A stretch of 64,000 nt of DNA from JSC-12 sp033764965 (GTDB taxonomy: Bacteria; Cyanobacteriota; Cyanobacteriia; Leptolyngbyales; Leptolyngbyaceae): NCBI GenBank assembly GCA_033764965.1, contig JANRIN010000030.1:1-64000 (forward strand), written 5' to 3'. Each line of letters starts with the position of its first letter. Position 1 is the stretch's first letter. Below the pieces are notes generated by a model that worked only from the letters and a program-made list of their open reading frames with translations, ran no database searches and was not told the DNA's origin. Shown one piece after another: positions 1 through 8,046 of the stretch. A program made the translations under genes and the position numbers.

Positions 1-234
1 CTGCCTAAAGATAGCAAGGTAGTCGTGAAGGGTGTCAATATGCGAACAAAGCATATTAAACCCCAGCAAGAAGGAGAATCGGGTCAGATTGTGACTTCGG
101 AAGCGCCCATTCATAGCTCCAATGTCATGGTTTACTCTGACAAGCAGAAAGTCGCCAGCCGCATCTGCTATACCTTCAACGCTGATGGTCGCAAGGTACG
201 GATGCTGAAAAAAACTGGAGAAATCATCGATTAA
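1..234 (+). CDS. rplX: 50S ribosomal protein L24, C-terminal part
   Basis: Only the last 77 codons are present; the frame is open from base 1 and ends in TAA, so the truncation is the window edge. L24 binds 23S rRNA early in 50S assembly. The stretch MRTKHIKP, then a Gly/Glu-rich turn and IHSSNVMVY, is the L24 pattern after the KOW motif. It lies 47 nt before rplE, the normal spc-operon order, so rplN and the L24 start should be to the left. Identification is firm because both sequence and context agree. Confidence 0.95.
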   Translation: MPKDSKVVVKGVNMRTKHIKPQQEGESGQIVTSEAPIHSSNVMVYSDKQKVASRICYTFNADGRKVRMLKKTGEIID

Positions 235-281
235 CCCACCTTTTCCTGACCAAGCCCAGGAAGCTATGAGGAATATAGACT

Positions 282-827
282 ATGCCACAACAATTGAAAC
301 AAGAGTACTACGACAAGATTGTCCCAAAGCTGACCGAGCAATTCGGTTACACCAACGTTCATCAGGTGCCGAAGATTGTCAAGGTGACTTTGAACCGAGG
401 GCTGGGAGAGGCGGCTCAAAATGCAAAAGCTTTAGAAGCCTCATTAGCTGAGATTGCGACGATCGCAGGTCAAAAGCCGGTGGTCACTCGTGCTAAGAAA
501 GCGATCGCAGGTTTCAAATTGCGCCAAGGAATGCCAGTTGGCATTATGGTTACGCTCCGCTCCGATCGGATGTACGCTTTTCTGGATCGCTTGATTAACC
601 TCGCATTGCCCAGGATCAGAGACTTTCGTGGGATTAGCCCCAAAAGCTTTGATGGTCGTGGCAACTACACATTGGGAATTCGAGAACAATTGATTTTCCC
701 GGAAATAGAGTACGACAGCATCGATCAGATCCGTGGGATGGATGTCTCCATCATTACTACAGCGAATACTGACGAGGAAGGTCGAGCCTTGTTGAAAGAA
801 TTTGGAATGCCCTTCCGGGACAGCTAG
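282..827 (+). CDS. rplE: 50S ribosomal protein L5
   Basis: L5 (181 aa, normal length) binds 5S rRNA and contacts the P-site tRNA in the central protuberance of the 50S subunit. The start MPQQLKQEYYDKIVPKL and the blocks KVTLNRGLGEA, GQKPVVTRAKKAIAGFKLR and GIREQLIFPEIEYD are typical of bacterial L5. The ATG at 282 was chosen because it gives the canonical N terminus. The next gene is rpsH; rpsN, which separates them in many bacteria, is absent here, as is usual in cyanobacteria. Confidence 0.97.
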   Translation: MPQQLKQEYYDKIVPKLTEQFGYTNVHQVPKIVKVTLNRGLGEAAQNAKALEASLAEIATIAGQKPVVTRAKKAIAGFKLRQGMPVGIMVTLRSDRMYAFLDRLINLALPRIRDFRGISPKSFDGRGNYTLGIREQLIFPEIEYDSIDQIRGMDVSIITTANTDEEGRALLKEFGMPFRDS

Positions 828-849
828 GCAGATTGATTAAGGGAATACT

Positions 850-1251
850 ATGGCGGTAAATGACACGATTGCAGATATGTTGACGCGGATTCGCAACGCG
901 AATTTGGCTCGTCACCAAACGACTGAAGTCCCATCCACCAAGATGACTCGCAGCATTGCCACAGTCCTGAAGGATGAAGGCTTTATTGGAGAGTTTGAGG
1001 AAGTTGGCGAGGGCGTTAAAAAGCACCTGGTCATCTCCTTGAAGTATCGAGGGAAGGGCAAGCGTCCCATCATTACATCCTTAAAGCGGGTAAGTAAGCC
1101 AGGATTTCGGGTGTACTCCAACCGGAAAGACTTACCCAGAGTCTTGGGCGGTATTGGCATTGCGATCATTTCCACTTCCAGTGGCATCATGACGGATCGG
1201 GAAGCTCGCCGTCAGGGGCTTGGAGGTGAAGTCCTCTGCTACGTCTGGTAG
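850..1251 (+). CDS. rpsH: 30S ribosomal protein S8
   Basis: S8 (133 aa) binds helix 21 of 16S rRNA and organises the central domain of the 30S subunit. The N terminus MAVNDTIADMLTRIRNAN and the C-terminal signature STSSGIMTDREARRQGLGGEVLCYVW (split here: STSSGIMTD, then RQGLGGEVLCYVW) are diagnostic. It starts 22 nt after rplE stops. In other bacteria S8 is also the translational repressor of the spc operon; no repressor target was looked for in detail here. Confidence 0.97.
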   Translation: MAVNDTIADMLTRIRNANLARHQTTEVPSTKMTRSIATVLKDEGFIGEFEEVGEGVKKHLVISLKYRGKGKRPIITSLKRVSKPGFRVYSNRKDLPRVLGGIGIAIISTSSGIMTDREARRQGLGGEVLCYVW

Positions 1252-1314
1252 CGAGCTGAAGGGCATCCATTTAAGTATGAAAATCACTCAGCGATCGGGT
1301 AGTAGGAGCTAGTT

Positions 1315-1854
1315 ATGTCGCGTATCGGTAAACGTCCCATCAGTATTCCCAGTAAGGTAAGTGTCGCGATCAATGGTCAGTCGGTCACTGTTAAAGGTCC
1401 GAAAGGGGAACTCTCTCGTGTTCTTCCCAGCGAAGTCGAAGTTACCCAGGAAGGAGAAACCGTGTTGGTGAATCGGCGGGATGATTCACGGGTTGCTCGC
1501 CAGCGCCACGGTTTGAGCCGGACTCTGGTTGCCAACATGGTTGAAGGAGTATCTCAAGGTTTTCAACGTCGTCTAGAAATCACTGGGGTAGGCTATCGTG
1601 CTCAAGTGCAGGGTAAAAGCCTGACTCTCAACATGGGTTATAGCCATCCCGTGCAGATTGAGCCTCCCGACGGCATCCAGTTTGCGGTCGAGAACAACAC
1701 AAACGTCATTGTGACCGGAATCGACAAAGAAATTGTTGGCAATACAGCAGCACGAATTCGTGCCGTCCGTGCTCCTGAACCTTACAAAGGTAAGGGAATT
1801 CGCTATGCCGGTGAAGTGATCAAACGTAAAGCTGGTAAGTCAGGTAAGAAGTAA
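1315..1854 (+). CDS. rplF: 50S ribosomal protein L6
   Basis: L6 (179 aa) has two related RNA-binding domains and sits near the GTPase-associated region of the 50S subunit. MSRIGKRPISIP at the N terminus and the C-terminal block RAVRAPEPYKGKGIRYAGE are highly conserved signatures. The start codon is ATG at 1315. Spacing to rplR is two bases, so the two are probably translationally coupled. Nothing unusual in length or sequence. Confidence 0.97.
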   Translation: MSRIGKRPISIPSKVSVAINGQSVTVKGPKGELSRVLPSEVEVTQEGETVLVNRRDDSRVARQRHGLSRTLVANMVEGVSQGFQRRLEITGVGYRAQVQGKSLTLNMGYSHPVQIEPPDGIQFAVENNTNVIVTGIDKEIVGNTAARIRAVRAPEPYKGKGIRYAGEVIKRKAGKSGKK

Positions 1855-1856
1855 CT

Positions 1857-2219
1857 ATGAAAGTAAGTCGAAGAGAATCTACCCGTCATCGCCATGAGCG
1901 AGTTCGCCGTAAGGTTTTCGGCACCACAGAGCGTCCTCGTTTAGCTGTGTTTCGTTCCAACCAGCATATTTACGTGCAACTAATCGACGACACTCAGCAC
2001 CACACCCTCGCCGCTGCCTCAACCTTAGATCCGGATCTCAAAGCAGATCTAGAATCTGGCGCAAATTGTGATGCCTCCTCGAAAGTTGGCAAACTGATCG
2101 CTGAACGATCTTTAGAGAAAGGGATCAAGCAGGTTGTGTTTGATCGAGGTGGAAATTTGTATCATGGTCGGGTCAAAGCGTTAGCGGATGCCGCGCGTGA
2201 AGCTGGGCTGGAATTCTAA
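1857..2219 (+). CDS. rplR: 50S ribosomal protein L18
   Basis: L18 (120 aa) binds 5S rRNA together with L5. The start MKVSRRESTRHRHERVRRKV and the blocks RPRLAVFRSNQHIYVQLIDD and VVFDRGGNLYHGRVKALADAAREAGL (the latter in two adjacent parts, VFDRGGNLYHGR and ALADAAREAGL) are typical bacterial L18 features. ATG at 1857 follows the rplF stop by two bases. Length is normal for the family. Confidence 0.97.
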   Translation: MKVSRRESTRHRHERVRRKVFGTTERPRLAVFRSNQHIYVQLIDDTQHHTLAAASTLDPDLKADLESGANCDASSKVGKLIAERSLEKGIKQVVFDRGGNLYHGRVKALADAAREAGLEF

Positions 2220-2230
2220 GGGAGGGAATC

Positions 2231-2755
2231 ATGGCGAAAGGTCGGAAGAACGAAAAGAAAGCGAGAGAGAAAGAGACCGATTGGCAGGAGCGTGTTGTCC
2301 AGATCCGTCGTGTCACGAAGGTTGTGAAAGGGGGGAAGAAGCTGAGTTTCCGAGCGATCGTTGTCGTTGGCAATGAGCGTGGACAAGTTGGCGTGGGCGT
2401 TGGCAAAGCGGCTGATGTGATCGGCGCGGTGAAGAAAGGCGTGGCGGATGGCAAAAAGCATTTAGTCGAAGTCCCCCTTACCAAGACAAACTCCATTCCT
2501 CACCCCGCTACAGGAGAAGGCGGTGGTGCAAGAGTCATGATGCGACCCGCGGCTCCTGGTACTGGGGTAATTGCCGGAGGAGCAGTCCGCACTGTTTTGG
2601 AATTAGCTGGCGTAAAAAATGTCCTGGCAAAACAACTTGGGTCTGATAACCCTCTCAACAATGCCCGCGCCGCCGTGGAAGCACTGTCAGCATTAAGAAC
2701 GTTTGCCGATGTTGCGGAAGAGCGAGGCATCCCCCTCGAAAAACTTTATGCCTAG
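2231..2755 (+). CDS. rpsE: 30S ribosomal protein S5
   Basis: S5 (174 aa) lies on the solvent side of the 30S subunit near the mRNA entry and affects decoding accuracy. The basic N terminus is followed by the S5 dsRNA-binding-like fold (WQERVVQIRRVTKVVKGG) and the C-terminal core (MMRPAAPGTGVIAGGAVR, LAKQLGSDNPLNNARA). A strong GGAGGG ribosome binding site at 2221-2226 precedes ATG 2231. rpmD (L30), which follows rpsE in many bacteria, is not present before rplO. Confidence 0.97.
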   Translation: MAKGRKNEKKAREKETDWQERVVQIRRVTKVVKGGKKLSFRAIVVVGNERGQVGVGVGKAADVIGAVKKGVADGKKHLVEVPLTKTNSIPHPATGEGGGARVMMRPAAPGTGVIAGGAVRTVLELAGVKNVLAKQLGSDNPLNNARAAVEALSALRTFADVAEERGIPLEKLYA

Positions 2756-2824
2756 CGTGGAGTTAGGCGTATCACTAAACATCATTTGTCATTTTCAGGA
2801 TTATTTAAGCGAGAGCGAGCAACT

Positions 2825-3274
2825 ATGAGACTCAATGATGCAGTGCCACAGCCCGGTTCAAAGAAACGCCGTCGTCGAGTTGGACGCGGCATTTCGGCTG
2901 GACAGGGAGCGAGTTGTGGTTTTGGGATGCGCGGGCAAAAGTCTCGATCGGGTCGTCCGACTCGTCCTGGCTTTGAAGGTGGTCAAACCCCCCTCTATCG
3001 CCGTTTGCCAAAACTGAAGCATTTCCCGATCGTGAATCCTAAAGAGTTCACCACCATTAACGTGAGTGAGTTAACGGAGCTGGAAGCCAATACGGAAGTC
3101 ACTTTGGAATCTTTGCTGGAATCCGGCGTTTTAACTGCTAACAATGGTCCCCTGAAGGTGTTGGGCGATGGGGAGATTAATGTTCCTCTCACAGTGAAAG
3201 CCTCGGCGTTCACTGGATCGGCTCGCGCTAAGATTGAAGCAGCTAAGGGGACTTGTGAAGTTTTAGGGGCGTAG
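2825..3274 (+). CDS. rplO: 50S ribosomal protein L15
   Basis: L15 (149 aa) helps late assembly of the 50S subunit. MRLNDAVPQPGSKKRRRRVG is the normal bacterial N terminus, so ATG 2825 was chosen over an in-frame TTG 39 nt upstream that would add 13 unrelated residues. The Gly/Arg-rich segment GRGISAGQGASCGFGMRGQK and the C-terminal domain (VPLTVKASAFTGSA) are complete. A stem-loop follows in the 106-nt gap before secY. Confidence 0.96.
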   Translation: MRLNDAVPQPGSKKRRRRVGRGISAGQGASCGFGMRGQKSRSGRPTRPGFEGGQTPLYRRLPKLKHFPIVNPKEFTTINVSELTELEANTEVTLESLLESGVLTANNGPLKVLGDGEINVPLTVKASAFTGSARAKIEAAKGTCEVLGA

Positions 3275-3318
3275 GGATCTAAGTTCCTGAAACAAGTTAG
3301 AGTTCTAATCTCGCTGCT

Positions 3319-3344
3319 ATTCCTCGGCGATTGTCCCGAGGAAT
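3319..3344 (+). promoter_or_regulatory. Stem-loop between rplO and secY
   Basis: ATTCCTCGG at 3319-3327 and CCGAGGAAT at 3336-3344 are perfect 9-bp inverted arms around an 8-base loop. No T-run follows, so it does not look like an intrinsic terminator. It lies in the only large gap between ribosomal genes and secY. A role in RNA processing, partial attenuation or mRNA stability between the ribosomal genes and secY is inferred, not shown. Confidence 0.55.
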
Positions 3345-3380
3345 GATCCTATCCAGAGAGCGCAGTTATAGGAAGGTTTC

Positions 3381-4778
3381 ATGGTTGTTAATCGAGACAA
3401 AACACCAACGGCTCAAGAAACATTTTCCCAGATGGCACAGGCGGCTGGTCTGCGTGGTCGGGTTTTGTTGACACTCGGAATGTTGATTCTGGTGCGGCTA
3501 GGGATTTTCCTGCCAATTCCTGATATCGATCGCAGAGCATTCGCTGCAAGTGTTCAGAATAATCCTGTTATTAGCTTCCTAGATATTTTTGCCGGTGGGG
3601 GTTTGTCTGCCCTCGGCATTTTCGCCTTGGGCATTTTGCCTTACATCAATGCTTCTATTATTCTTCAACTGTTAACGGCGGCTCTACCCTCTCTGGAGAA
3701 CCTCCAGAAAAATGAGGGCGAGGCTGGACGTAGAAAAATTTCTCAAATTACCCGATATGTCGCACTGGGCTGGGCGGTTGTTCAAAGCGCTGGACTTGCC
3801 TGGTGGGTGGTCAACAGCGGAGCAGCCCAGATCAACGGTGAACAGGTGATTGCCCAACGTGCAACCGATGGGGCTTTCTCGTTTGTGAGTGCAAGCGGCA
3901 CTCCAATTAGTCTTGCAGCCCTGATCCCGTTCATTGCCTCCACGGCGTTGGCATTAACCGCAGGGTCGATGCTAGTGATGTGGATTGGTGAACTGATTAC
4001 AGAGCGAGGGATTGGCAACGGGGCATCCTTGCTGATTGTGATCAGTATTGTGTCTGGCTTGCCGCGATCGTTGGGACAAACACTGGAACTTGCTCAAACG
4101 GGGGATAGAAGCTTAGTGGGTGGTATCGTCATCCTACTACTCGTCTTTCTCGTCATGATTGTGGGTATTGTTTTCGTTCAAGAAGGCACCCGTCGGATTC
4201 CGATTATTTCGGCTCGGCGGCAAGTGGGACGCAAAACTTACCTGGAGCGTAGCAGTTACCTGCCACTTCGGCTCAACCCAAGTGGTGTCATGCCAATTAT
4301 CTTCGCTTCTGCGGTTTTATTTCTACCGGTCTACATTGCAGAGTTCACCCGCAATCCAGTTTTAAGCCAGGTTGCAAGCTATCTCAGCCCCAGTGGACCA
4401 ACACCCTGGCTTTATGTTGCTTTTTACTTGCTATTGATTATTTTCTTTAGTTACTTCTGGACTTCTCTTGTGATTAATCCAGTAGATCTCTCCCAGAATC
4501 TGAAAAAGATGGGAGCTAGCATCCCAGGCATTAGACCAGGTAAGGCTACGAGCGACTACATTGAGCGGGTGTTAAACCGACTGGTTTTCTTAGGAGCGAT
4601 TTTCTTGGGGTTGGTAGCGATTATTCCAACCGCAGTCGAGAGCGCGACCAGAGTGACGACATTTCAGGGGTTTGGAGCGACCTCTTTGCTAATTGTTGTG
4701 GGGGTAGCGATTGACACAGCTAAACAAATTCAGACTTATGTCATTTCCCAGCGTTACGAAGGAATGGTGAATCAATAG
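3381..4778 (+). CDS. secY: Preprotein translocase channel subunit SecY
   Basis: SecY (465 aa) forms the ten-helix protein-conducting channel that works with SecE, SecG, SecA and the ribosome; in cyanobacteria it serves plasma and thylakoid membranes. The N terminus is amphipathic, followed by RVLLTLGMLILVRLGIFLPIP (helix 1), the plug-region start FLDIFAGGGLSALGIFALGI, the loop GQTLELAQTGD, and the cytosolic RRIPIISARRQVGR and NLKKMGASIPGIRPG blocks. The stop codon shares one base with the adk GTG start (TAGTG), implying coupled translation. Confidence 0.97.
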   Translation: MVVNRDKTPTAQETFSQMAQAAGLRGRVLLTLGMLILVRLGIFLPIPDIDRRAFAASVQNNPVISFLDIFAGGGLSALGIFALGILPYINASIILQLLTAALPSLENLQKNEGEAGRRKISQITRYVALGWAVVQSAGLAWWVVNSGAAQINGEQVIAQRATDGAFSFVSASGTPISLAALIPFIASTALALTAGSMLVMWIGELITERGIGNGASLLIVISIVSGLPRSLGQTLELAQTGDRSLVGGIVILLLVFLVMIVGIVFVQEGTRRIPIISARRQVGRKTYLERSSYLPLRLNPSGVMPIIFASAVLFLPVYIAEFTRNPVLSQVASYLSPSGPTPWLYVAFYLLLIIFFSYFWTSLVINPVDLSQNLKKMGASIPGIRPGKATSDYIERVLNRLVFLGAIFLGLVAIIPTAVESATRVTTFQGFGATSLLIVVGVAIDTAKQIQTYVISQRYEGMVNQ

Positions 4779-5326
4779 TGCCTCGACTAATTTTTCTTGG
4801 AGCACCTGGAGCGGGTAAGGGAACTCAAGCGAAAGTGTTAGCAGACTTCTGTGGTATTCCTCATGTATCTACAGGAGATATTCTGCGTTCCGCTGTGGCA
4901 AACCAAACTGCCTTAGGAGTCCAAGCAAAAGGTTACATGGATCGAGGAGATCTGGTTCCAGATCAGCTAGTGGTTGATTTGATTCGCGAACGGTTGAATG
5001 AATCTGATGCTCAAACTGGATGGATTTTGGATGGTTTTCCCCGAAACGTAGCACAGGCACAGTTTTTAGACGAACTACTTGACAAGATTCATCAACCCTA
5101 CGATCACGTTGTTAACCTGGATGTTCCCGACGAAGTTTTGGTTGAGCGGATGCTAAGTCGAGGACGGGCAGATGACACTGAATCAGTCATTCGCAATCGC
5201 CTGAAAGTTTATCGAGACCAGACCGCTCCTCTGATCACTTTTTATGGCGATCGCCAGCGTCTGGTAAACGTGAACGGGGATCAACTTTTGGATGAGGTAA
5301 CGAATGAATTGAAGCGCTTGCTTTAG
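4778..5326 (+). CDS. adk: Adenylate kinase (short type)
   Basis: Adenylate kinase catalyses ATP + AMP = 2 ADP. The P-loop GAPGAGKGTQ is at residues 8-17, the AMP-binding region HVSTGDILR at about 29-37, and DGFPRN carries the conserved Arg near residue 89. At 182 aa it is the short form with a reduced LID and no four-Cys zinc site, as in other cyanobacteria. Translation starts at GTG 4778, overlapping the secY stop by one base. The operon has no map gene between adk and infA. Confidence 0.96.
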   Translation: MPRLIFLGAPGAGKGTQAKVLADFCGIPHVSTGDILRSAVANQTALGVQAKGYMDRGDLVPDQLVVDLIRERLNESDAQTGWILDGFPRNVAQAQFLDELLDKIHQPYDHVVNLDVPDEVLVERMLSRGRADDTESVIRNRLKVYRDQTAPLITFYGDRQRLVNVNGDQLLDEVTNELKRLL

Positions 5327-5479
5327 TTTTCTTTCTCAAATAAGAATACTGCATCAAGCTTTCAGGGCTTCTATGTAAATCCAACCCTTTTTGATAAATG
5401 ATCTAGACTCAAGAAGGAGTGCCCAATCCGGGGTGACTATACCTGGAAATTGTCTAAAAACTTGTTTAAGGAGGTTCTC

Positions 5480-5707
5480 TTGTCAAAGCAAGATTTGATT
5501 GAAATGGAAGGGACTGTTACAGAATCCCTACCTAACGCTATGTTTCGAGTGGATTTAGATAACGGGTTCAATGTCTTGGCGCATATTTCTGGTAAGATTC
5601 GCCGGAACTACATCAAAATCCTTCCTGGCGATCGAGTAAAGGTAGAACTAACTCCCTACGATTTAACGAAGGGTCGAATCACCTATCGTCTTCGCAATAA
5701 GAAGTAG
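5480..5707 (+). CDS. infA: Translation initiation factor IF-1
   Basis: IF-1 is a single OB-fold protein that occupies the ribosomal A site during initiation. The sequence from SKQDLIEMEGTVTE to TYRLRNKK is the complete 75-aa protein. The start must be TTG at 5480: it gives the canonical N terminus and is preceded by the near-perfect ribosome binding site AAGGAGG (5468-5474). An in-frame TTG 30 nt upstream would add residues not found in the family. A rare start codon for an initiation factor gene is notable, and is combined with a very strong Shine-Dalgarno sequence. Confidence 0.95.
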   Translation: MSKQDLIEMEGTVTESLPNAMFRVDLDNGFNVLAHISGKIRRNYIKILPGDRVKVELTPYDLTKGRITYRLRNKK

Positions 5708-5738
5708 CTTAAAGAAAAGCATCTTGAACGAAAAAGCA

Positions 5739-5768
5739 TTGACATCCATTCATCTTAATTGATAATAT
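5739..5768 (+). promoter_or_regulatory. Sigma-70 type promoter before rpmJ
   Basis: TTGACA (5739-5744) and TAATAT (5763-5768) are separated by 18 nt, a near-consensus housekeeping promoter in the infA-rpmJ gap. It would give an internal transcription start inside the ribosomal operon, raising rpmJ, rpsM, rpsK, rpoA and rplQ relative to the upstream genes. The match is seen directly; activity is inferred. Confidence 0.6.
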
Positions 5769-5796
5769 ATTGAGTTTGTAGCGACAGCTAAGAGAT

Positions 5797-5910
5797 ATGA
5801 AAGTTCGAGCATCAGTGAAAAGGATTTGCGAGAAATGTCGTGTCATTCGTCGCAAGGGTCGGGTTATGGTTATTTGTTCTAACCCAAAGCATAAGCAACG
5901 TCAGGGTTAG
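5797..5910 (+). CDS. rpmJ: 50S ribosomal protein L36 (zinc-binding form)
   Basis: A 37-codon gene, MKVRASVKRICEKC through PKHKQRQG. L36 is the smallest 50S protein and bridges rRNA helices near the peptidyl-transferase region. The zinc ligands are all present: Cys11, Cys14, Cys27 and His33, so this is the C+ form. It lies in the conserved infA-rpmJ-rpsM order, 76 nt before rpsM, directly after a strong promoter. Confidence 0.97.
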   Translation: MKVRASVKRICEKCRVIRRKGRVMVICSNPKHKQRQG

Positions 5911-5986
5911 TGGAGTTGATGAGGAATCAGGCTGATCGCATTAATCGATTAGTTTAACGCAGCAATTAGGATTAGGGGAGACAAAC

Positions 5987-6370
5987 GTGGCACGGATTGC
6001 CGGAGTAGACCTTCCTCGTGACAAGCGAGTTGAGATTGGTCTTACCTACATTTATGGAATTGGACTTACACGCTCCAAAGCGGTTCTGAAGGCGACTGGC
6101 GTAAATCCAGATACTCGCGTGAAGGACCTGAGTGATGCGGATGTGGCAGCTCTCAGGGCTGAAGTTGAGGGCAGTTATCAGGTTGAGGGAGATCTTCGCC
6201 GCCTGGAGTCGATGAACATTAAGCGTTTAATGGATATCGGAACCTACCGGGGTCGTCGCCATCGTCTGGGTTTGCCAGTGAGAGGGCAACGGACGCGAAC
6301 CAATGCTCGCACCCGTCGTGGTGGTCGTCGCACAGTCGCTGGTAAGAAGAAAGCTCCCGGTAAGAAGTAA
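5987..6370 (+). CDS. rpsM: 30S ribosomal protein S13
   Basis: S13 (127 aa) sits in the head of the 30S subunit and contacts 50S and the P-site tRNA. MARIAGVDLPRDKRVEIGLTY gives the standard start (shown in part), and the basic C-terminal tail GQRTRTNARTRRGGRRTVAG followed by KKKAPGKK is the tRNA-contacting extension. The start is GTG at 5987 with GGGGAG (5975-5980) upstream. Length is normal. Confidence 0.97.
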   Translation: MARIAGVDLPRDKRVEIGLTYIYGIGLTRSKAVLKATGVNPDTRVKDLSDADVAALRAEVEGSYQVEGDLRRLESMNIKRLMDIGTYRGRRHRLGLPVRGQRTRTNARTRRGGRRTVAGKKKAPGKK

Positions 6371-6512
6371 CTTATTGGGCGGGCTTCTCTCGTGAGGCAA
6401 AGAACTTGTTTCTCCTCACATATCTGGCGATTGGCTCTATTATATTCACCTCTCTAGCTCTAGTAAGTGACTCGCAAAATTTTAACAGTGCGTATCTGAA
6501 CGGAACTCAACA

Positions 6513-6911
6513 ATGGCACCAAGACAACCAACAAAGCGAACTGGACCCCGCAAGGCAAAGAAAAATGTACCCAATGGGGTTGCCTATATCCAATCCACCT
6601 TCAACAACACGATCGTCACGATTTCTGACACCAATGGCGAAGTGATTTCCTGGGCATCTGCTGGCTCTAGCGGCTTTAAGGGGGCAAAAAAAGGAACCCC
6701 TTTTGCTGCTCAGACCGCAGCTGAAAATGCGGCTCGTCGTGCGTCTGACCAAGGAATGCGTCAGATCGAGGTTATGGTGAGTGGACCTGGAGCGGGTCGA
6801 GAAACAGCCATTCGAGCGCTTCAAGGCGCGGGATTGGAAATTACCTTGATTCGTGATGTCACCCCGATTCCTCACAACGGGTGCCGTCCACCGAAGCGGC
6901 GAAGAGTTTGA
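6513..6911 (+). CDS. rpsK: 30S ribosomal protein S11
   Basis: S11 (132 aa) lies on the 30S platform at the mRNA exit. The blocks GVAYIQSTFNNTIVTISDT, SWASAGSSGFKGAKKGTPFA and the C-terminal RDVTPIPHNGCRPPKRRRV are characteristic. ATG 6513 is the only good start. It stands 142 nt after rpsM; that gap holds no gene or clear hairpin. Confidence 0.97.
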   Translation: MAPRQPTKRTGPRKAKKNVPNGVAYIQSTFNNTIVTISDTNGEVISWASAGSSGFKGAKKGTPFAAQTAAENAARRASDQGMRQIEVMVSGPGAGRETAIRALQGAGLEITLIRDVTPIPHNGCRPPKRRRV

Positions 6912-6954
6912 TTCAATTGGTGCGTAGTTGAGATGAGGTTATCACCTTCAATTC

Positions 6955-6966
6955 TGATGCTATAAG
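6955..6966 (+). promoter_or_regulatory. Possible extended -10 promoter before rpoA
   Basis: In the 121-nt rpsK-rpoA gap the string TGATGCTATAAG ends in TATAAG preceded by TGC, an extended -10 pattern. No well-spaced -35 hexamer is visible (a TTGAGA lies 27 nt upstream, too far). A secondary start feeding rpoA and rplQ is possible but weakly supported. Confidence 0.3.
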
Positions 6967-7032
6967 AGTTGTTGGTAACGGGCGGGTTTGAAGTATTGAC
7001 CGTTGTGAATTTTAAGAGGGGGAGGTCGCTCT

Positions 7033-7983
7033 ATGGCACAGTTTCAAGTTGAATGTGTAGAGACAAAGACCGAAAGAGATCAAAGCCAGGTTAGTCGATT
7101 TGTGGTTGAACCGCTGGAGCGTGGTCAGGGCACAACCCTTGGTAACGCCTTGCGTCGGGTACTGCTATCCAATTTGGAAGGGACAGCGATTACGGCTGTG
7201 CGGATTGCGGGTGTGAGTCACGAGTTCGCGACGGTTCCTGGGGTTCGGGAGGATGTGTTGGATATCTTGCTGAACATGAAGAAAGTCGTGCTTAAAAGCT
7301 ATTCTCCCCAGCCTCAGATTGGGCGATTGATTGCTCAAGGTCCGATGACGGTGACCACTGCCCATTTTGATCTGCCTTCAGAAGTTGAACTGGTTGATCC
7401 GAATCAGTACATTGCCACCCTATCTCCTGGCGCTGTGCTTGAGATTGAATTTCGTATTGAGAAAGGTAAGGGATACCGGGCTGTTGAGAAAGGGCGAGAT
7501 GACTCTGCTGCGCTCGACTTTTTGCAAATTGACTCGGTCTTTATGCCTGTTCGTAAGGTGAACTATTCTGTTGAAGATGCCCGAATTGGGGAAGCGTTGG
7601 AGAAAGACCGCCTCATCATGGAAGTCGCCACTAACGGTAGTTTAACGCCCCAGGAAGCACTGAGTCAGGCAGCCGATATTCTAGTGGATTTGTTCAACCC
7701 ACTCCGAGAGATCACCTTCGAATCCACTGAGGAAGATGAGAAGGAAGGCGATGATCCAACCAATCAAATTCCGATCGAAGAGCTTCAGTTGTCGGTGCGG
7801 GCTTACAACTGCCTCAAGCGTGCTCAAATCAATTCTGTTGCAGATCTTTTGGACTACAGCCAGGAAGATTTGTTGGAGATCAAGAACTTCGGGCAAAAGT
7901 CTGCGGAAGAAGTCGTAGAAGCATTGCAGCAGCGGCTGGGGATCACCCTTCCTCAGGAAAAATCCTCTAAAAATAATCACTGA
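7033..7983 (+). CDS. rpoA: RNA polymerase alpha subunit
   Basis: Alpha (316 aa) dimerises to nucleate RNA polymerase assembly; its C-terminal domain binds UP elements and activators. The N-terminal domain carries FVVEPLERGQGTTLGNALRR and VLLSNLEGTAITAVRI; the flexible linker is acidic (residues about 233-248), and the C-terminal domain has the helix-hairpin-helix segments ELQLSVRAYNCLKRA and LLEIKNFGQKSAEEV. A GAGG ribosome binding site at 7021-7024 precedes ATG 7033. Length and domains are typical. Confidence 0.97.
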   Translation: MAQFQVECVETKTERDQSQVSRFVVEPLERGQGTTLGNALRRVLLSNLEGTAITAVRIAGVSHEFATVPGVREDVLDILLNMKKVVLKSYSPQPQIGRLIAQGPMTVTTAHFDLPSEVELVDPNQYIATLSPGAVLEIEFRIEKGKGYRAVEKGRDDSAALDFLQIDSVFMPVRKVNYSVEDARIGEALEKDRLIMEVATNGSLTPQEALSQAADILVDLFNPLREITFESTEEDEKEGDDPTNQIPIEELQLSVRAYNCLKRAQINSVADLLDYSQEDLLEIKNFGQKSAEEVVEALQQRLGITLPQEKSSKNNH

Positions 7984-8046
7984 TTTCGCTGCCGTCAGCC
8001 CAGTTTGCCTGGGATTTCTAGTAAGAAACTCAACTCAATTTGTCTT

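Noticed and set aside
6409..6422. Yfr1-like small RNA (CTCCTCACA core)
   Set aside because: Only the short string TCTCCTCACA is present; the two flanking stems of Yfr1 are absent.
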